DNA of 64,000 nt, taken from JAAFIP01 sp043774625 (GTDB lineage: Bacteria > Pseudomonadota > Gammaproteobacteria > Burkholderiales > Burkholderiaceae_C). Both the position numbers and the translations under genes were made by a program. Below are positions 32,912 to 40,714 of this stretch, piece by piece. The stretch is taken from the NCBI GenBank assembly GCA_043774625.1, contig JAYVTG010000097.1, positions 84,309-148,308 on the forward strand, written 5' to 3'. Below the pieces are notes generated by a model, which saw nothing but the letters and a program-made list of their open reading frames with translations, ran no database searches and was not told where the DNA came from. Numbering within the stretch: the stretch's first letter is position 1; each line of letters opens with the position of its first letter.

Positions 32912-33928
32912 ATGCATATCCGCATGTGCTATCAATTTCATAGCTGCTCGCGCATATTCCATGCTGGCATTGGGCTCTTTTTATTACCAATTCTGATGAT
33001 GACTACCGGTTGCGCCCATTATTTTGACTTGCAGGGTCACCGCGGTGCGCGCGGCCTGCTGCCCGAGAACACCCTGCCCGCGTTTGAGCGCGCCATTCAA
33101 ATTGGCGTGGCCACGCTGGAGCTGGATGTCGGTATTTCGAGCGACGGCGTGGTCGTTATCAGCCATGACCGGGCGTTGAACCCCGAAATCACCCGCGACG
33201 CACAAGGCCAGTGGCTGGCGGCACCCGTGCTGGTCAACGCGCTCACCATCGCCCAGGTACAGGCGCATGACGTGGGCCGCATCAACCCGGCAAGTGAATA
33301 TTTCAAGCGCTTTGGCACCCAAACTGCCATCGACGGTACGCGCATGCCTACGCTGGCGCAGTTGTTTGAAAAGGTCAAGGCGCTCAAGTCCGAGGTGCAG
33401 TTCAATATTGAAACCAAAATTTCGCCCGAAAAGCCCAATGAGACGGTAAGCCCCGAAGTCTTCACCGAAAAGCTGCTCCAGGTCATCAACCAACACGGCA
33501 TGCAAAAGCGTGTGGTGGTGCAAAGCTTTGACTGGCGCAGCTTGGCCCTGGTGCAAAAAACAGCTCCTGCCGTGCGCACCGCCTATCTGACGGCGCAGCA
33601 GCCGTGGACTGACAATATCAAACCCCAATCACCCACCGACGCCGTATGGACAGGCGCAGTGCGCTACCAGGACCATAGCGACGTGCCCAGCATGGTCAAG
33701 GCCGCAGGCGGTAATATCTGGTCGCCGTACTTTGGTGACATAACGCCCGAACTGGTAAAAAAAGCGCAGTGGCTGGGCTTGCAGGTGGTGCCCTGGACGG
33801 TCAATACCGAGCAGGACTTGCAAAAAGTTTTGAGTATGGGCGTAGACGGATTGATTAGCGACTACCCAGACCGCGCGCGCAGAGTGCTGCTGACCAAGGG
33901 GACAAAACTGCCTGCACCCGCGCAGTAA
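32912..33928 (+). CDS. Glycerophosphodiester phosphodiesterase, probable lipoprotein
   Basis: A 338-residue GlpQ-like enzyme that hydrolyses glycerophosphodiesters to glycerol-3-phosphate and an alcohol. Catalytic and metal motifs: QGHRGARGLLPENTLPAF, ELDVGIS, VISHDRALNP and the late MGVDGLISDYPD. The N-terminal about 30 residues form a signal peptide with a lipobox-like end MTTGC, much of it read from an R60 copy (SCSRIFHAGIG). ATG 32912 or 32924 could start. Placement in the periplasm or outer membrane is inferred from the lipobox. Confidence 0.9.
   Translation: MHIRMCYQFHSCSRIFHAGIGLFLLPILMMTTGCAHYFDLQGHRGARGLLPENTLPAFERAIQIGVATLELDVGISSDGVVVISHDRALNPEITRDAQGQWLAAPVLVNALTIAQVQAHDVGRINPASEYFKRFGTQTAIDGTRMPTLAQLFEKVKALKSEVQFNIETKISPEKPNETVSPEVFTEKLLQVINQHGMQKRVVVQSFDWRSLALVQKTAPAVRTAYLTAQQPWTDNIKPQSPTDAVWTGAVRYQDHSDVPSMVKAAGGNIWSPYFGDITPELVKKAQWLGLQVVPWTVNTEQDLQKVLSMGVDGLISDYPDRARRVLLTKGTKLPAPAQ
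32927..32985 (+). repeat. R60 dispersed repeat copy in a lipoprotein signal peptide
   Basis: TGCTATCAATTTCATAGCTG then CTCGCGCATATTCCATGCTG. Forms part of the signal peptide of the phosphodiesterase, in a frame other than the usual IAACAYSALA. Confidence 0.85.
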
Positions 33929-34097
33929 ATGGCAATATGCAGCGCCCATAACCAACAATCAATAACCAACAACGCTGAGGTATTAATCACCAACTGTAAA
34001 AAATCTGCAACTTGTTCGAGGTGCCGATGGCATAGAATTTACCTTCTACAAAAAGCTACAAAACAGTTTCTTATTTTCTTTTTAAAGGATGAAACCC

Positions 34098-34946
34098 ATG
34101 TTTACACACACTACTCACCCTAATGCATCACGCCGTCTGGCTTTGTCTGGCCTTTTCTGTGCTGCCCTGCTGGCAGGCTGCGGCAAGCAGACGCCTCCGG
34201 CATCCGCACCCGCCCCCGCAGCGGCGGCACCAGCCGCTGCTGCACCCGCTGCGGCCAAAGTCTATGTGGTGGGCAGCGACGCTGCGTACGCCCCGTTTGA
34301 GTCCATGACACCCGCTGGCGCGGTGGAAGGCTTTGACGTGGACGTGGTGAAAGCGGCTGCAGCCAAGGCTGGCATCGAACTGAAGTTTGTCAACACCCCC
34401 TGGGAAGGCATCTTCAAAACGCTGGACACGGGCGAGCGTGACATGGTGGTGTCTGCCGTCACCATCACCGACGAGCGCAAGCAAACCATGGACTTTTCTA
34501 ACCCGTACTTTGACGCCTACCAGTTGATCGCCGTGAAAGAAGGCTCTAAAGTCGCCAAACTGGACGATTTGAAAACGCAGAAAGTAGGCGTGCAAACCGG
34601 CACCACGGGTGACGAGGTCGTGCAAAAACTGCAAGGCAAAACCAGCGAGAACACCAAGCGTTTTGAGTCCACACCCCTGGCACTGAAAGAGCTGGAAGCA
34701 GGCGGCGTCGCTGCTGTGGTGGCCGACAACGGTGTAATTCAGCACTACATCCAGAACAACCCGAACGCCAAGTTCAACAGTATCAAAGACGCATCGTTTG
34801 CGCCTGAGCAATACGGCATCGCCTTTAAAAAGGGCAACGCTGAACTGCAAAAGAAAATGAACGAAGGCCTGGCCGCTATCAAAACCGACGGCACGTATGA
34901 CGGCATCATGGCCAAATATTTTGGTGGCAAACCCGCAGCCAAGTAA
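34098..34946 (+). CDS. Amino-acid ABC transporter substrate-binding lipoprotein
   Basis: A 282-residue periplasmic binding protein of the SBP_bac_3 family (polar amino acids). Lipobox LLAGC, then a low-complexity Pro/Ala linker (about 25 residues of PAPAAAAP type), then the family core: VVGSDAAYAPFESM, EGFDVDVVKAAAAKAGIELK, SAVTITDERKQTMDFSNPY, VGVQTGTTGDE and QYGIAFKKGN. AAGGATGAAACCC places the start at ATG 34098 rather than 34089. The permease gene follows after 39 bases. The ATPase is not in the window. The ligand is not predictable. Confidence 0.94.
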   Translation: MFTHTTHPNASRRLALSGLFCAALLAGCGKQTPPASAPAPAAAAPAAAAPAAAKVYVVGSDAAYAPFESMTPAGAVEGFDVDVVKAAAAKAGIELKFVNTPWEGIFKTLDTGERDMVVSAVTITDERKQTMDFSNPYFDAYQLIAVKEGSKVAKLDDLKTQKVGVQTGTTGDEVVQKLQGKTSENTKRFESTPLALKELEAGGVAAVVADNGVIQHYIQNNPNAKFNSIKDASFAPEQYGIAFKKGNAELQKKMNEGLAAIKTDGTYDGIMAKYFGGKPAAK

Positions 34947-34985
34947 GCCTATGCCCTTGCGTTTAGTCCCGCGCAGCAGGTCCGA

Positions 34986-35708
34986 ATGATGGATCTGCGC
35001 TGGGACATTCTTACCCCTTACGCGCCGCTGTTTGTCAACGGCGTGTGGATGACGCTGGCGCTGACCGGTATCGCGCTCACACTGGGCCTGCTATTCGGTT
35101 TGATGGTTGGTTTGGTCACTGCGCGCCCTGCGCAGGGCTGGCGCAAACTGCTGCGCGGTTTGTGTGTGGGCTATGTGGGTTTCTTTCGCGGCACACCGCT
35201 ATTTGTGCAAATTTTGCTGGTGCACTTTGCACTCATGCCTGCGCTTATTCACCCGGAAGATGGCTGGTTGCTGTCGGGTGAAATGGCGGGCAATTTGCGC
35301 CAGAACTACGGTGCATTTTTATCGGGTGCAGTGGCACTCACGATGAACGCGGCAGCTTATATTTCTGAAATTGTGCGGGCGGGCATCCAGTCCATTTCGC
35401 GCGGCCAGGTACAGGCTGCCCACAGTTTGGGGCTGAACGACAAGTACACCATGCGCTACATTGTGCTGCCCCAAGCGCTGCGCCGCATGGTGCCGCCCCT
35501 GGTGAACGAGGCTATTACCTTGCTGAAAGATTCATCCCTGGTGTCCGCCATCGGCCTGGCAGAACTGGCCATGGCGGCGCGCACAGTAGCAGGCGCGTAT
35601 TCGCGTTATTGGGAGCCGTACCTGGCTATCTCGCTCATCTATTTGGTCATGACGGGCTTGCTGGCCTGGGCCGCCAAGCGGCTGGAAGCGCCTACAGATC
35701 GTCATTAG
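34986..35708 (+). CDS. Amino-acid ABC transporter permease
   Basis: A 240-residue inner-membrane permease of the HisM/GlnP family with about five helices. The N-terminal signature LFVNGVWMTLALTGIALTLG and the ATPase-docking EAA loop (EIVRAGIQSISRGQVQAAHS and LGL) are intact, as is RYIVLPQALRRMVPPLVNE. It forms an operon with the preceding binding protein. No ATP-binding subunit follows; a DedA-like gene does, so the ATPase must be supplied from elsewhere. Confidence 0.95.
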   Translation: MMDLRWDILTPYAPLFVNGVWMTLALTGIALTLGLLFGLMVGLVTARPAQGWRKLLRGLCVGYVGFFRGTPLFVQILLVHFALMPALIHPEDGWLLSGEMAGNLRQNYGAFLSGAVALTMNAAAYISEIVRAGIQSISRGQVQAAHSLGLNDKYTMRYIVLPQALRRMVPPLVNEAITLLKDSSLVSAIGLAELAMAARTVAGAYSRYWEPYLAISLIYLVMTGLLAWAAKRLEAPTDRH

Positions 35709-35789
35709 AAACCGTCACTAAACCGAGGCCCTCTATCAGGGTATCGCCTCGTCAACCTGGCAGTTATCCTTTTACCTGCACAAGCTGCC

Positions 35790-36416
35790 ATGACCGTCGC
35801 CGAACTTTTACACTGGATCGCCGAATACCAAACAGGCGTGTACGCCCTGTTGCTGGGCTATTGCCTGGCCAAAACGGGGCCTTTGCCCATGGTGGCAGGC
35901 TACGCTAGCGCTTCTGGGGCGCTGCAATTGAGTTGGGTATTGGTAACCGTCTTGGTCGGCACAGTGCTGGGTGCGCAACTGCGCTTTGCGTTGGGTCGAC
36001 GCTTTTCTCCCTGGCTGTACCGCAGCTTTCCTAAATTAGCCCTGTGGATGGCGTTGGGCAGCGCTGGAGTGGAGCAATACGGCCACTGGGTGTTTCCGTT
36101 TTATCGCTGCTCCAAGGGCACGTTTACGTTGGTGGGCTTGGGCGCGGGAGCCTCTGCGCTGAGCTGGCAACAGTTTTCAGCCAGAGACCTCGTGGGCGCG
36201 CTGCTGTGGGCCAGCACCATGGTCAACATGGGTTTTTTACTGGGCAGTATTGGCAAGGCCATGAACCCAGAATGGGCGGCCTACGTCGGCGTAGCTCTGC
36301 TTTGCGCGGGCATGTTGGCCATGTTTGTATTTGGCAAGCGACTAAAAGCCAGACTTTTACCCTTGGCCGAAAAGGCTTTAGCAGACAAACGAACGCGCTA
36401 CCAAACATCAGCTTAA
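35790..36416 (+). CDS. DedA-family membrane protein
   Basis: A 208-residue protein of the DedA/VTT (SNARE-associated) family, inner-membrane proteins implicated in lipid scrambling and membrane integrity. Features: GPLPMVAGYASASGAL, a glycine-rich membrane turn (VLVGTVLGAQLRFALGRRF), and the F-[YF]-R-x3-G motif FPFYRCSKGTFTLVGLGAGA. Four to five hydrophobic segments and a basic C-terminus. The arginine of the active motif is present. It converges with an MFS gene 5 bases away. Confidence 0.82.
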   Translation: MTVAELLHWIAEYQTGVYALLLGYCLAKTGPLPMVAGYASASGALQLSWVLVTVLVGTVLGAQLRFALGRRFSPWLYRSFPKLALWMALGSAGVEQYGHWVFPFYRCSKGTFTLVGLGAGASALSWQQFSARDLVGALLWASTMVNMGFLLGSIGKAMNPEWAAYVGVALLCAGMLAMFVFGKRLKARLLPLAEKALADKRTRYQTSA

Positions 36417-36421
36417 AAGTG

Positions 36422-37621
36422 CTATTGTTTATTGCAGGCAAGGTACTTTGCCCGCCACAGCAAACCACCCAGCGCCACTGCGCTCAACCCCGCCCCCGCG
36501 TAAAAAGTAAACTCTGCGCCCAGACTGTCCCACAGCCAGCCCGCCAGCACGCTGGCTACCAGCAAAGCCAGGCCGCTCATCAAATTAAAGAACCCATACG
36601 CCGTGCCGCGCAAATCTGCGGGCGCGGTGTCGGCCACCATCGCCGCCAGCAGGCCTTGCGTCATGCCCATGTGGACGCCCCACAGCGCTGCGCCTGCCAG
36701 CAAGACCGCCCAATGCGTGCTGCTGGCCAAGACCAGGTCTGCAGTGATTAACACCACCAGCCCAACCGCCAGCAGCGAGGCGTGCGACACGCGGTCTGAC
36801 AGTGTGCCAAAGGGGTAAGCACTCAGGGCATAGACGACGTTCATGGCCACCATCACCAGCGGCACCAGGGCCAGGGCAATACCGGCCTGGTGGGCGCGTA
36901 GCACCAAAAACGCTTCGCTGAAACGCGCCAGCGTGAACACCGCGCCTATGGCCACTACCCACCAGTAGGCCACGCTTAAACGTTTCAAATTGCTGCGCGT
37001 GATGGGATTGGTGCGCACCGCGCCTGCGGTGCGTGCAGGCTCCTTCACGCCCCAGCACAGCAGCAGTACGGCCAGCAGCCCAGGCACCACGGCCGCCCAA
37101 AACACGGCGCGAAAATCGTTCGCCCACAGCAGCATCAAGGCCACCGCCAGCAGGGGGCCCACAAACGCACCCACAGTGTCCAGCGACTGGCGCAGGCCAA
37201 AGGCCTCGCCGCGTTGCCCTGGCGGAGCCAGGTCAGCCACCAAGGCGTCGCGCGGGGCACCGCGAATACCTTTGCCAATGCGGTCGATAAAGCGCGCGCC
37301 CAGCACCATACCAGAACTGCTGGCCATGGCAAACAGCGGTTTGCTCAGCGCGCCCATCGCGTAACCCAACACGGCCAAACCTTTGCGTTTGCCCAGCCAG
37401 TCGCTCAGCACGCCCGAGAACACCTTGACTATGAGCGCAGTTGATTCCGCCACGCCTTCAATCAGGCCAATCACCAGTGCGCTGGCACCCAAAGTAGTCA
37501 CCAAAAACAGCGGCAACAGGCTGTGGATCATCTCGGACGATATGTCCATCAGCATGCTGACAAAGCCCAAAATCCAAATGCCTGCCGGCAAGCGCGCTTT
37601 TGCCGTGGCGGGTTCAGACAT
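36422..37621 (-). CDS. MFS transporter
   Basis: A 399-residue major-facilitator transporter with twelve helices. The loop 2-3 motif appears as SGVLSDWLGKRKGLAVLG, and its repeat in the second half is FGTLSDRVSHASLLAVG. RFIDRIGKGIRGAPRDALVA is typical of a subgroup of uncharacterised exporters. ATG 37621 (MSEPATAKARLPAG) overlaps the 3' end of the CadR-type gene by 8 bases, and a second ATG lies 6 bases upstream. The coupling suggests co-expression with the metal regulator, but the substrate is unknown. Confidence 0.9.
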   Translation of the reverse strand: MSEPATAKARLPAGIWILGFVSMLMDISSEMIHSLLPLFLVTTLGASALVIGLIEGVAESTALIVKVFSGVLSDWLGKRKGLAVLGYAMGALSKPLFAMASSSGMVLGARFIDRIGKGIRGAPRDALVADLAPPGQRGEAFGLRQSLDTVGAFVGPLLAVALMLLWANDFRAVFWAAVVPGLLAVLLLCWGVKEPARTAGAVRTNPITRSNLKRLSVAYWWVVAIGAVFTLARFSEAFLVLRAHQAGIALALVPLVMVAMNVVYALSAYPFGTLSDRVSHASLLAVGLVVLITADLVLASSTHWAVLLAGAALWGVHMGMTQGLLAAMVADTAPADLRGTAYGFFNLMSGLALLVASVLAGWLWDSLGAEFTFYAGAGLSAVALGGLLWRAKYLACNKQ

Positions 37622-38090
37622 GGGCATGGCCCTTGCTCTTTTTGGTGGCTGCCTTTGGCACAGGCGCATCGGCCTGCTGGTGCAGCGCTTCGATAATGTG
37701 GCACTGCGCATCGCTGCCATCGCAGCGCGCGCGCAGGGCGGTCAGGTCTTTTTCCAGGCGGCGCAGCTCGGCCAGGCGCTCGCGCACGTGGCCAATGTGT
37801 GCGTCCAGCGTGCTGCGGGCGGCCTGGCAGTCGGTCTTTTTGCGCAAGTCCAGGTTCAACAGGGCGCGCACCTCGTCTAGGCTCATGTCCATGCTGCGCA
37901 ACAGGCGAATAAAGCGCAACTGGTGGATGTCTGGTTCGCTATATATTCGATAGCTGTTCGCGCCCGTTCCACGCTGGCTTATGAGCTTTTCTTTCTCGTA
38001 AAAGCGTATATTGGCCGCGCTCACGCCGCTCAATTTGGCCGCCTGCCCAATCTGGTAGCCCTGCGAGTTGTAAGGATTTACACTAGACAC
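37614..38090 (-). CDS. cadR: CadR/PbrR-type MerR-family metal regulator
   Basis: MerR-family activator responding to Cd(II)/Pb(II). The N-terminal wHTH has GYQIGQAAKLSGVSAANIRFYEKE and YRIYSEPDIHQLRFI, a dimerisation helix follows, then the metal loop with DCQAA (Cys near 88) and CDGSDAQCHIIEALHQ (two Cys), the Cd/Pb-type arrangement, and a His-ending tail. The frame is open to 38123, but GTG 38090, 8 bases after GAAGGT, leaves the operator outside the gene. The segment LISQRGTGANSYRIYS is normal MerR sequence yet its DNA resembles R60. It is divergent from a CDF exporter, its likely target. Confidence 0.88.
   Translation of the reverse strand: MSSVNPYNSQGYQIGQAAKLSGVSAANIRFYEKEKLISQRGTGANSYRIYSEPDIHQLRFIRLLRSMDMSLDEVRALLNLDLRKKTDCQAARSTLDAHIGHVRERLAELRRLEKDLTALRARCDGSDAQCHIIEALHQQADAPVPKAATKKSKGHAHV
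37936..37990 (+). repeat. R60-like sequence in the cadR gene (probable)
   Basis: GCTATATATTCGATAGCTGT then TCGCGCCCGTTCCACGCTGG. Good DNA match, but the encoded peptide fits the MerR family without any length change. Confidence 0.55.
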
Positions 38091-38093
38091 GAT

Positions 38094-38120
38094 TTGACCT
38101 TCAAGTGACTTTAAGCTTTC
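38094..38120 (+). promoter_or_regulatory. MerR-type promoter/operator of the CDF exporter gene
   Basis: TTGACC (38094-38099) followed by the near-perfect palindrome CTTCAAGT-G-ACTTTAAG (38099-38115). The dyad sits inside an unusually long -35/-10 spacer, as in CadR/ZntR promoters. The -10 box (TCCAAT) is weak, consistent with activator dependence. Confidence 0.6.
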
Positions 38121-38158
38121 CAATCATGCCATTGAATTAAATTTTAAGAAAATCGACC

Positions 38159-38800
38159 ATGTCCGCACATTGCAATCATGACCATGCCCACGACCACAGC
38201 CACGGCTCGGTCGCCAATGCCAGTCCGGCTTATCGCCGCGTGCTGTGGGCGGCGCTGGTCATCAACGCGGCGATGGTCATCATTGAGATTGCAGCGGGCG
38301 TGAGCGCGGGCTCGGTGTCTTTGCTGGCCGATGCGCTGGACTTTTTTAGCGATGCGGTGAACTACGGCGTCTCCCTGTTAGTGCTGTCGATGGCTTTGCA
38401 ATGGCGCAGCCGTGCAGCAATCTTCAAGGCCGCAACCATGCTGGGTTTTGGCATTTTTGTATTGGGCAAGGCCGCCTGGGGCGCTTACACCGGCATGCCG
38501 CCCGTAGCCTTGACGATGGGCCTGGTCGGCCTGCTGGCCCTGGTAGCCAATCTGACGGTTGCCTTCTTGCTGTACCAATATCGCGATGGCGACGCCAATA
38601 TGCGCAGTGTGTGGATTTGCACCCGCAACGACGCGATTGGTAACGTTGCCGTGATGCTGGCTGCGCTGGGCGTGTTGGGCACCCACAGCGCCTGGCCCGA
38701 CCTGTTGGTAGCCGCCGTGATGGGCAGCTTGGCTTTGCAAGGCGCATGGACGGTTTTGCGCCAGGCGCGTGGCGAATTACGATTAGCTTCTGGAGAATAA
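38159..38800 (+). CDS. Cation diffusion facilitator-like metal exporter
   Basis: A 213-residue inner-membrane protein with a His-rich N-terminus (HCNHDHAHDHSHG) and about six helices. The metal-site helices SLLADALDFFSDAVNYG and CTRNDAIGNVAVMLAAL carry the paired Asp residues of the CDF family. The C-terminal cytoplasmic domain is absent, as in the short cation-transporter subgroup. Divergent from cadR with a MerR-type operator between, so Cd/Zn/Pb export is the likely role. The HMA/MauE gene starts 3 bases after its stop. Confidence 0.88.
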   Translation: MSAHCNHDHAHDHSHGSVANASPAYRRVLWAALVINAAMVIIEIAAGVSAGSVSLLADALDFFSDAVNYGVSLLVLSMALQWRSRAAIFKAATMLGFGIFVLGKAAWGAYTGMPPVALTMGLVGLLALVANLTVAFLLYQYRDGDANMRSVWICTRNDAIGNVAVMLAALGVLGTHSAWPDLLVAAVMGSLALQGAWTVLRQARGELRLASGE

Positions 38801-38803
38801 AAA

Positions 38804-39610
38804 ATGACAACAGCAACCTACAACCTGACGGGCCTGCACTGCGGCGCGTGTATCAAACGCGTGACGGATGCGCTCAAACCGCTGGCGAACAGCGTGACGG
38901 TGACGCTAGACCCGATGCAAGCCACTGTGACGCAAGCGCACGCCAGCGTGGCACAACTGCAAGCCGCCGTGGCGCAAGCTGGTAACTACACGCTGCAAGC
39001 TGCCAGCGCACCTGTTTTGGAAGAAAAAACACCGAATGCCAGCGTGGAATATGCGCAAGCAGCTACTAAAAATGTAGCATCTGCAAGTCCAGCTGAAGAA
39101 AGTAAAAGTTGGTTAACCACCTATTACCCGCTCTTGCTCATCATCAGTTTTATTCTGGGCGCGAGCGTGCTGGTGCAACTGGGCCAGCACGCGGGGCATG
39201 GCATGGGGTTGATGGCGCTGTCTGGCAGCGAGACCATGCGTTACTTTATGGCGGGGTTTTTCATCGTCTTTGCTTTCTTCAAACTGCTGGACGTGCGCGC
39301 CTTTGCCGACGCCTACGCGGGTTACGACCTGCTGGCCGCCCGCTGGCACGGCTGGGGCCTGGTGTATCCATTTGTAGAACTGGGGCTGGGCATCGCTTAC
39401 CTGGCGCACTTTGCGCCCACGTTCACCCACTGGGTCACCATTGTCGTCATGGGGTTTTCTGCCATTGGCGTCATTCAAGCGGTGTTAAACAAAACCAAAA
39501 TCCGCTGTGCGTGCCTGGGCAGTGTGTTTAACCTGCCCATGAGCACCGTCACCATCGTGGAAGACGTGGGCATGGTGCTGATGGCGGCATGGATGCTGGC
39601 GTTTGCCTGA
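38804..39610 (+). CDS. HMA domain fused to a MauE/DoxX-like membrane domain
   Basis: A 268-residue protein. Residues 1-65 form a heavy-metal-associated domain with the metal motif GLHCGACIKRV. A linker of about 40 residues includes NASVEYAQAATKNVASAS, read from an R60 copy. Four membrane helices follow (about 107-125, 140-158, 180-200, 205-220) in a MauE/DoxX-like arrangement, then RCACLGSVFNLPMSTVTIVED with a Cys pair. It probably delivers or oxidises metal/thiols across the inner membrane. It is cotranscribed with the CDF gene (3-base gap). Function is inferred from domains only. Confidence 0.82.
   Translation: MTTATYNLTGLHCGACIKRVTDALKPLANSVTVTLDPMQATVTQAHASVAQLQAAVAQAGNYTLQAASAPVLEEKTPNASVEYAQAATKNVASASPAEESKSWLTTYYPLLLIISFILGASVLVQLGQHAGHGMGLMALSGSETMRYFMAGFFIVFAFFKLLDVRAFADAYAGYDLLAARWHGWGLVYPFVELGLGIAYLAHFAPTFTHWVTIVVMGFSAIGVIQAVLNKTKIRCACLGSVFNLPMSTVTIVEDVGMVLMAAWMLAFA
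39025..39079 (-). repeat. R60 dispersed repeat copy in an interdomain linker
   Basis: ATGCCAGCGTGGAATATGCG then CAAGCAGCTACTAAAAATGT. Reverse-frame copy read as NASVEYAQAATKNVA. Confidence 0.9.
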
Positions 39611-39678
39611 GCCCGCCGAACATTTGAATACCAACAACCCCACTGGAACTTTCTAAACGCCTGGGCTATCATATGCAA

Positions 39679-40137
39679 ATGCGTCGCTTTTCTTCCATCA
39701 TCCTCGTAGCCATCATGATCATCATGTTGCCTCTGCGCGGATTAATGGGTGATGCCATGGCGGTGCAGATGGGCACGGCGCATCTGGCACAGGCTGCTGC
39801 GTCTGCCAGTGCTACACATTTAGTAGCTGCTCTCGAATATTCCACGCTGGCATCTGGCCAGTTTAACCAAAAAACAGTTGCATCCAAGGCTGCAACCAAG
39901 CCCTGTCACACCGTGGCTGGGCTGGACGTGCAAACCGTGGACGATGCTGCACCGCAAAAAGCTTCATCCACCCAAAACACCACCTGCACCTCCTGCCAGG
40001 TGTGCCACTTGTCTGCCGTCACGGTAGACCGCGTGGCAAGCGTTGCTGTAGTTCTAGCGCAGGCCCCACTGGCCTTTGCGCCGCAATACTGGGTCAGTGC
40101 CGAACTGTCCCAGCTTACAAAACCACCCGTTCTTTGA
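39679..40137 (+). CDS. Exported Cys-containing small protein of the copper cluster
   Basis: A 152-residue protein with a signal peptide (SIILVAIMIIMLPLRGLMG). The middle contains THLVAALEYSTLASGQFN, read from an R60 copy. The later part has a Cys-rich motif TTCTSCQVCHLSAV. It resembles the small DUF2946-like proteins often found in copper-resistance clusters, and the LPLRG signal-peptide end is shared with the gene at 46528. Likely periplasmic metal handling, low certainty. ATG 39679 or 39673 may start. Confidence 0.6.
   Translation: MRRFSSIILVAIMIIMLPLRGLMGDAMAVQMGTAHLAQAAASASATHLVAALEYSTLASGQFNQKTVASKAATKPCHTVAGLDVQTVDDAAPQKASSTQNTTCTSCQVCHLSAVTVDRVASVAVVLAQAPLAFAPQYWVSAELSQLTKPPVL
39810..39875 (+). 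repeat. R60 dispersed repeat copy inside a secreted copper-cluster gene
   Basis: TGCTACACATTTAGTAGCTG then CTCTCGAATATTCCACGCTG. Read as THLVAALEYSTLASG. Confidence 0.85.
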
Positions 40138-40292
40138 GGTTTACATGCCCGTAGTGGGTCTGCGCGCGTCTGGCGTGTGCAGCACCGCTACTTATGGCAT
40201 GCACAGCTCTGCCATCGCTGCTTTTCTTGTAACAGCATTGCTTGGCAGCTTACAGGTCATTGCACCTGGATTGCTCACCGCTTCAAAAACTT

Positions 40293-40706
40293 ATGAAAAC
40301 CATCTTTGCTATACATTTAATAGCTTCTTGCGCAATATCTACGCTGGCAACCAGCAGTTTTTCTCAAAATAATGCCATGCCAGCCATGCCAATGGCTACT
40401 GCCACGACGCAAAACGCAGCGGACCCGAGCGCACCCGTGCCCGCAGTAGCCTACCGCTCGGTCTTCAAGGAAACATCACTGGGTGTAGAGACCGAAACCA
40501 CCGACTGGCGCAAAGCCAACGACGATGTAGGCAAGTTCACGCGCGGGCATGTAGACATTTTGAAGTTTGAAGAACAAAAAGAAATGCAGGACAAGGCCAA
40601 TATGCCAGCCAAGCCTGCGGACAAAGACAGCATGAAAGCACCCACGACAAGCGAACCAATAAAAGGCGCTACTAAACCCATAGCTGCTCCCGCACATAAA
40701 CATTAG
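40293..40706 (+). CDS. Exported hypothetical protein upstream of TolC-like factor
   Basis: A 137-residue periplasmic protein. The signal peptide TIFAIHLIASCAISTLATSS is written by an R60 copy. The mature part has a Met/Ala-rich start (NAMPAMPMATATT), a conserved-looking core (AYRSVFKETSLGVETETTDW, then RKANDDVGKFTRGHVDILK) and a Lys/Pro tail ending HKH. The core is familiar from proteins preceding CusC-like factors, but I know no assigned function. A partial R60 copy (40667-40697) encodes its last ten residues. The TolC-like gene starts 8 bases later. Confidence 0.7.
   Translation: MKTIFAIHLIASCAISTLATSSFSQNNAMPAMPMATATTQNAADPSAPVPAVAYRSVFKETSLGVETETTDWRKANDDVGKFTRGHVDILKFEEQKEMQDKANMPAKPADKDSMKAPTTSEPIKGATKPIAAPAHKH
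40306..40372 (+). repeat. R60 dispersed repeat copy forming a signal peptide
   Basis: TTGCTATACATTTAATAGCT then TCTTGCGCAATATCTACGCT. Signal-peptide frame (LIASCAISTLAT). Confidence 0.9.
40667..40697 (+). repeat. Partial R60 copy at a gene 3' end
   Basis: GCGCTACTAAACCCATAGCT then GCTCCCGCACAT: the left half of the repeat only, encoding ATKPIAAPAH. Confidence 0.5.
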
Positions 40707-40714
40707 GCTCAAGC

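Noticed and set aside
40144..40372. Open frame between the Cys-rich gene and the exported protein
   Set aside because: Overlaps the real signal-peptide gene at 40293 in another frame; no support.
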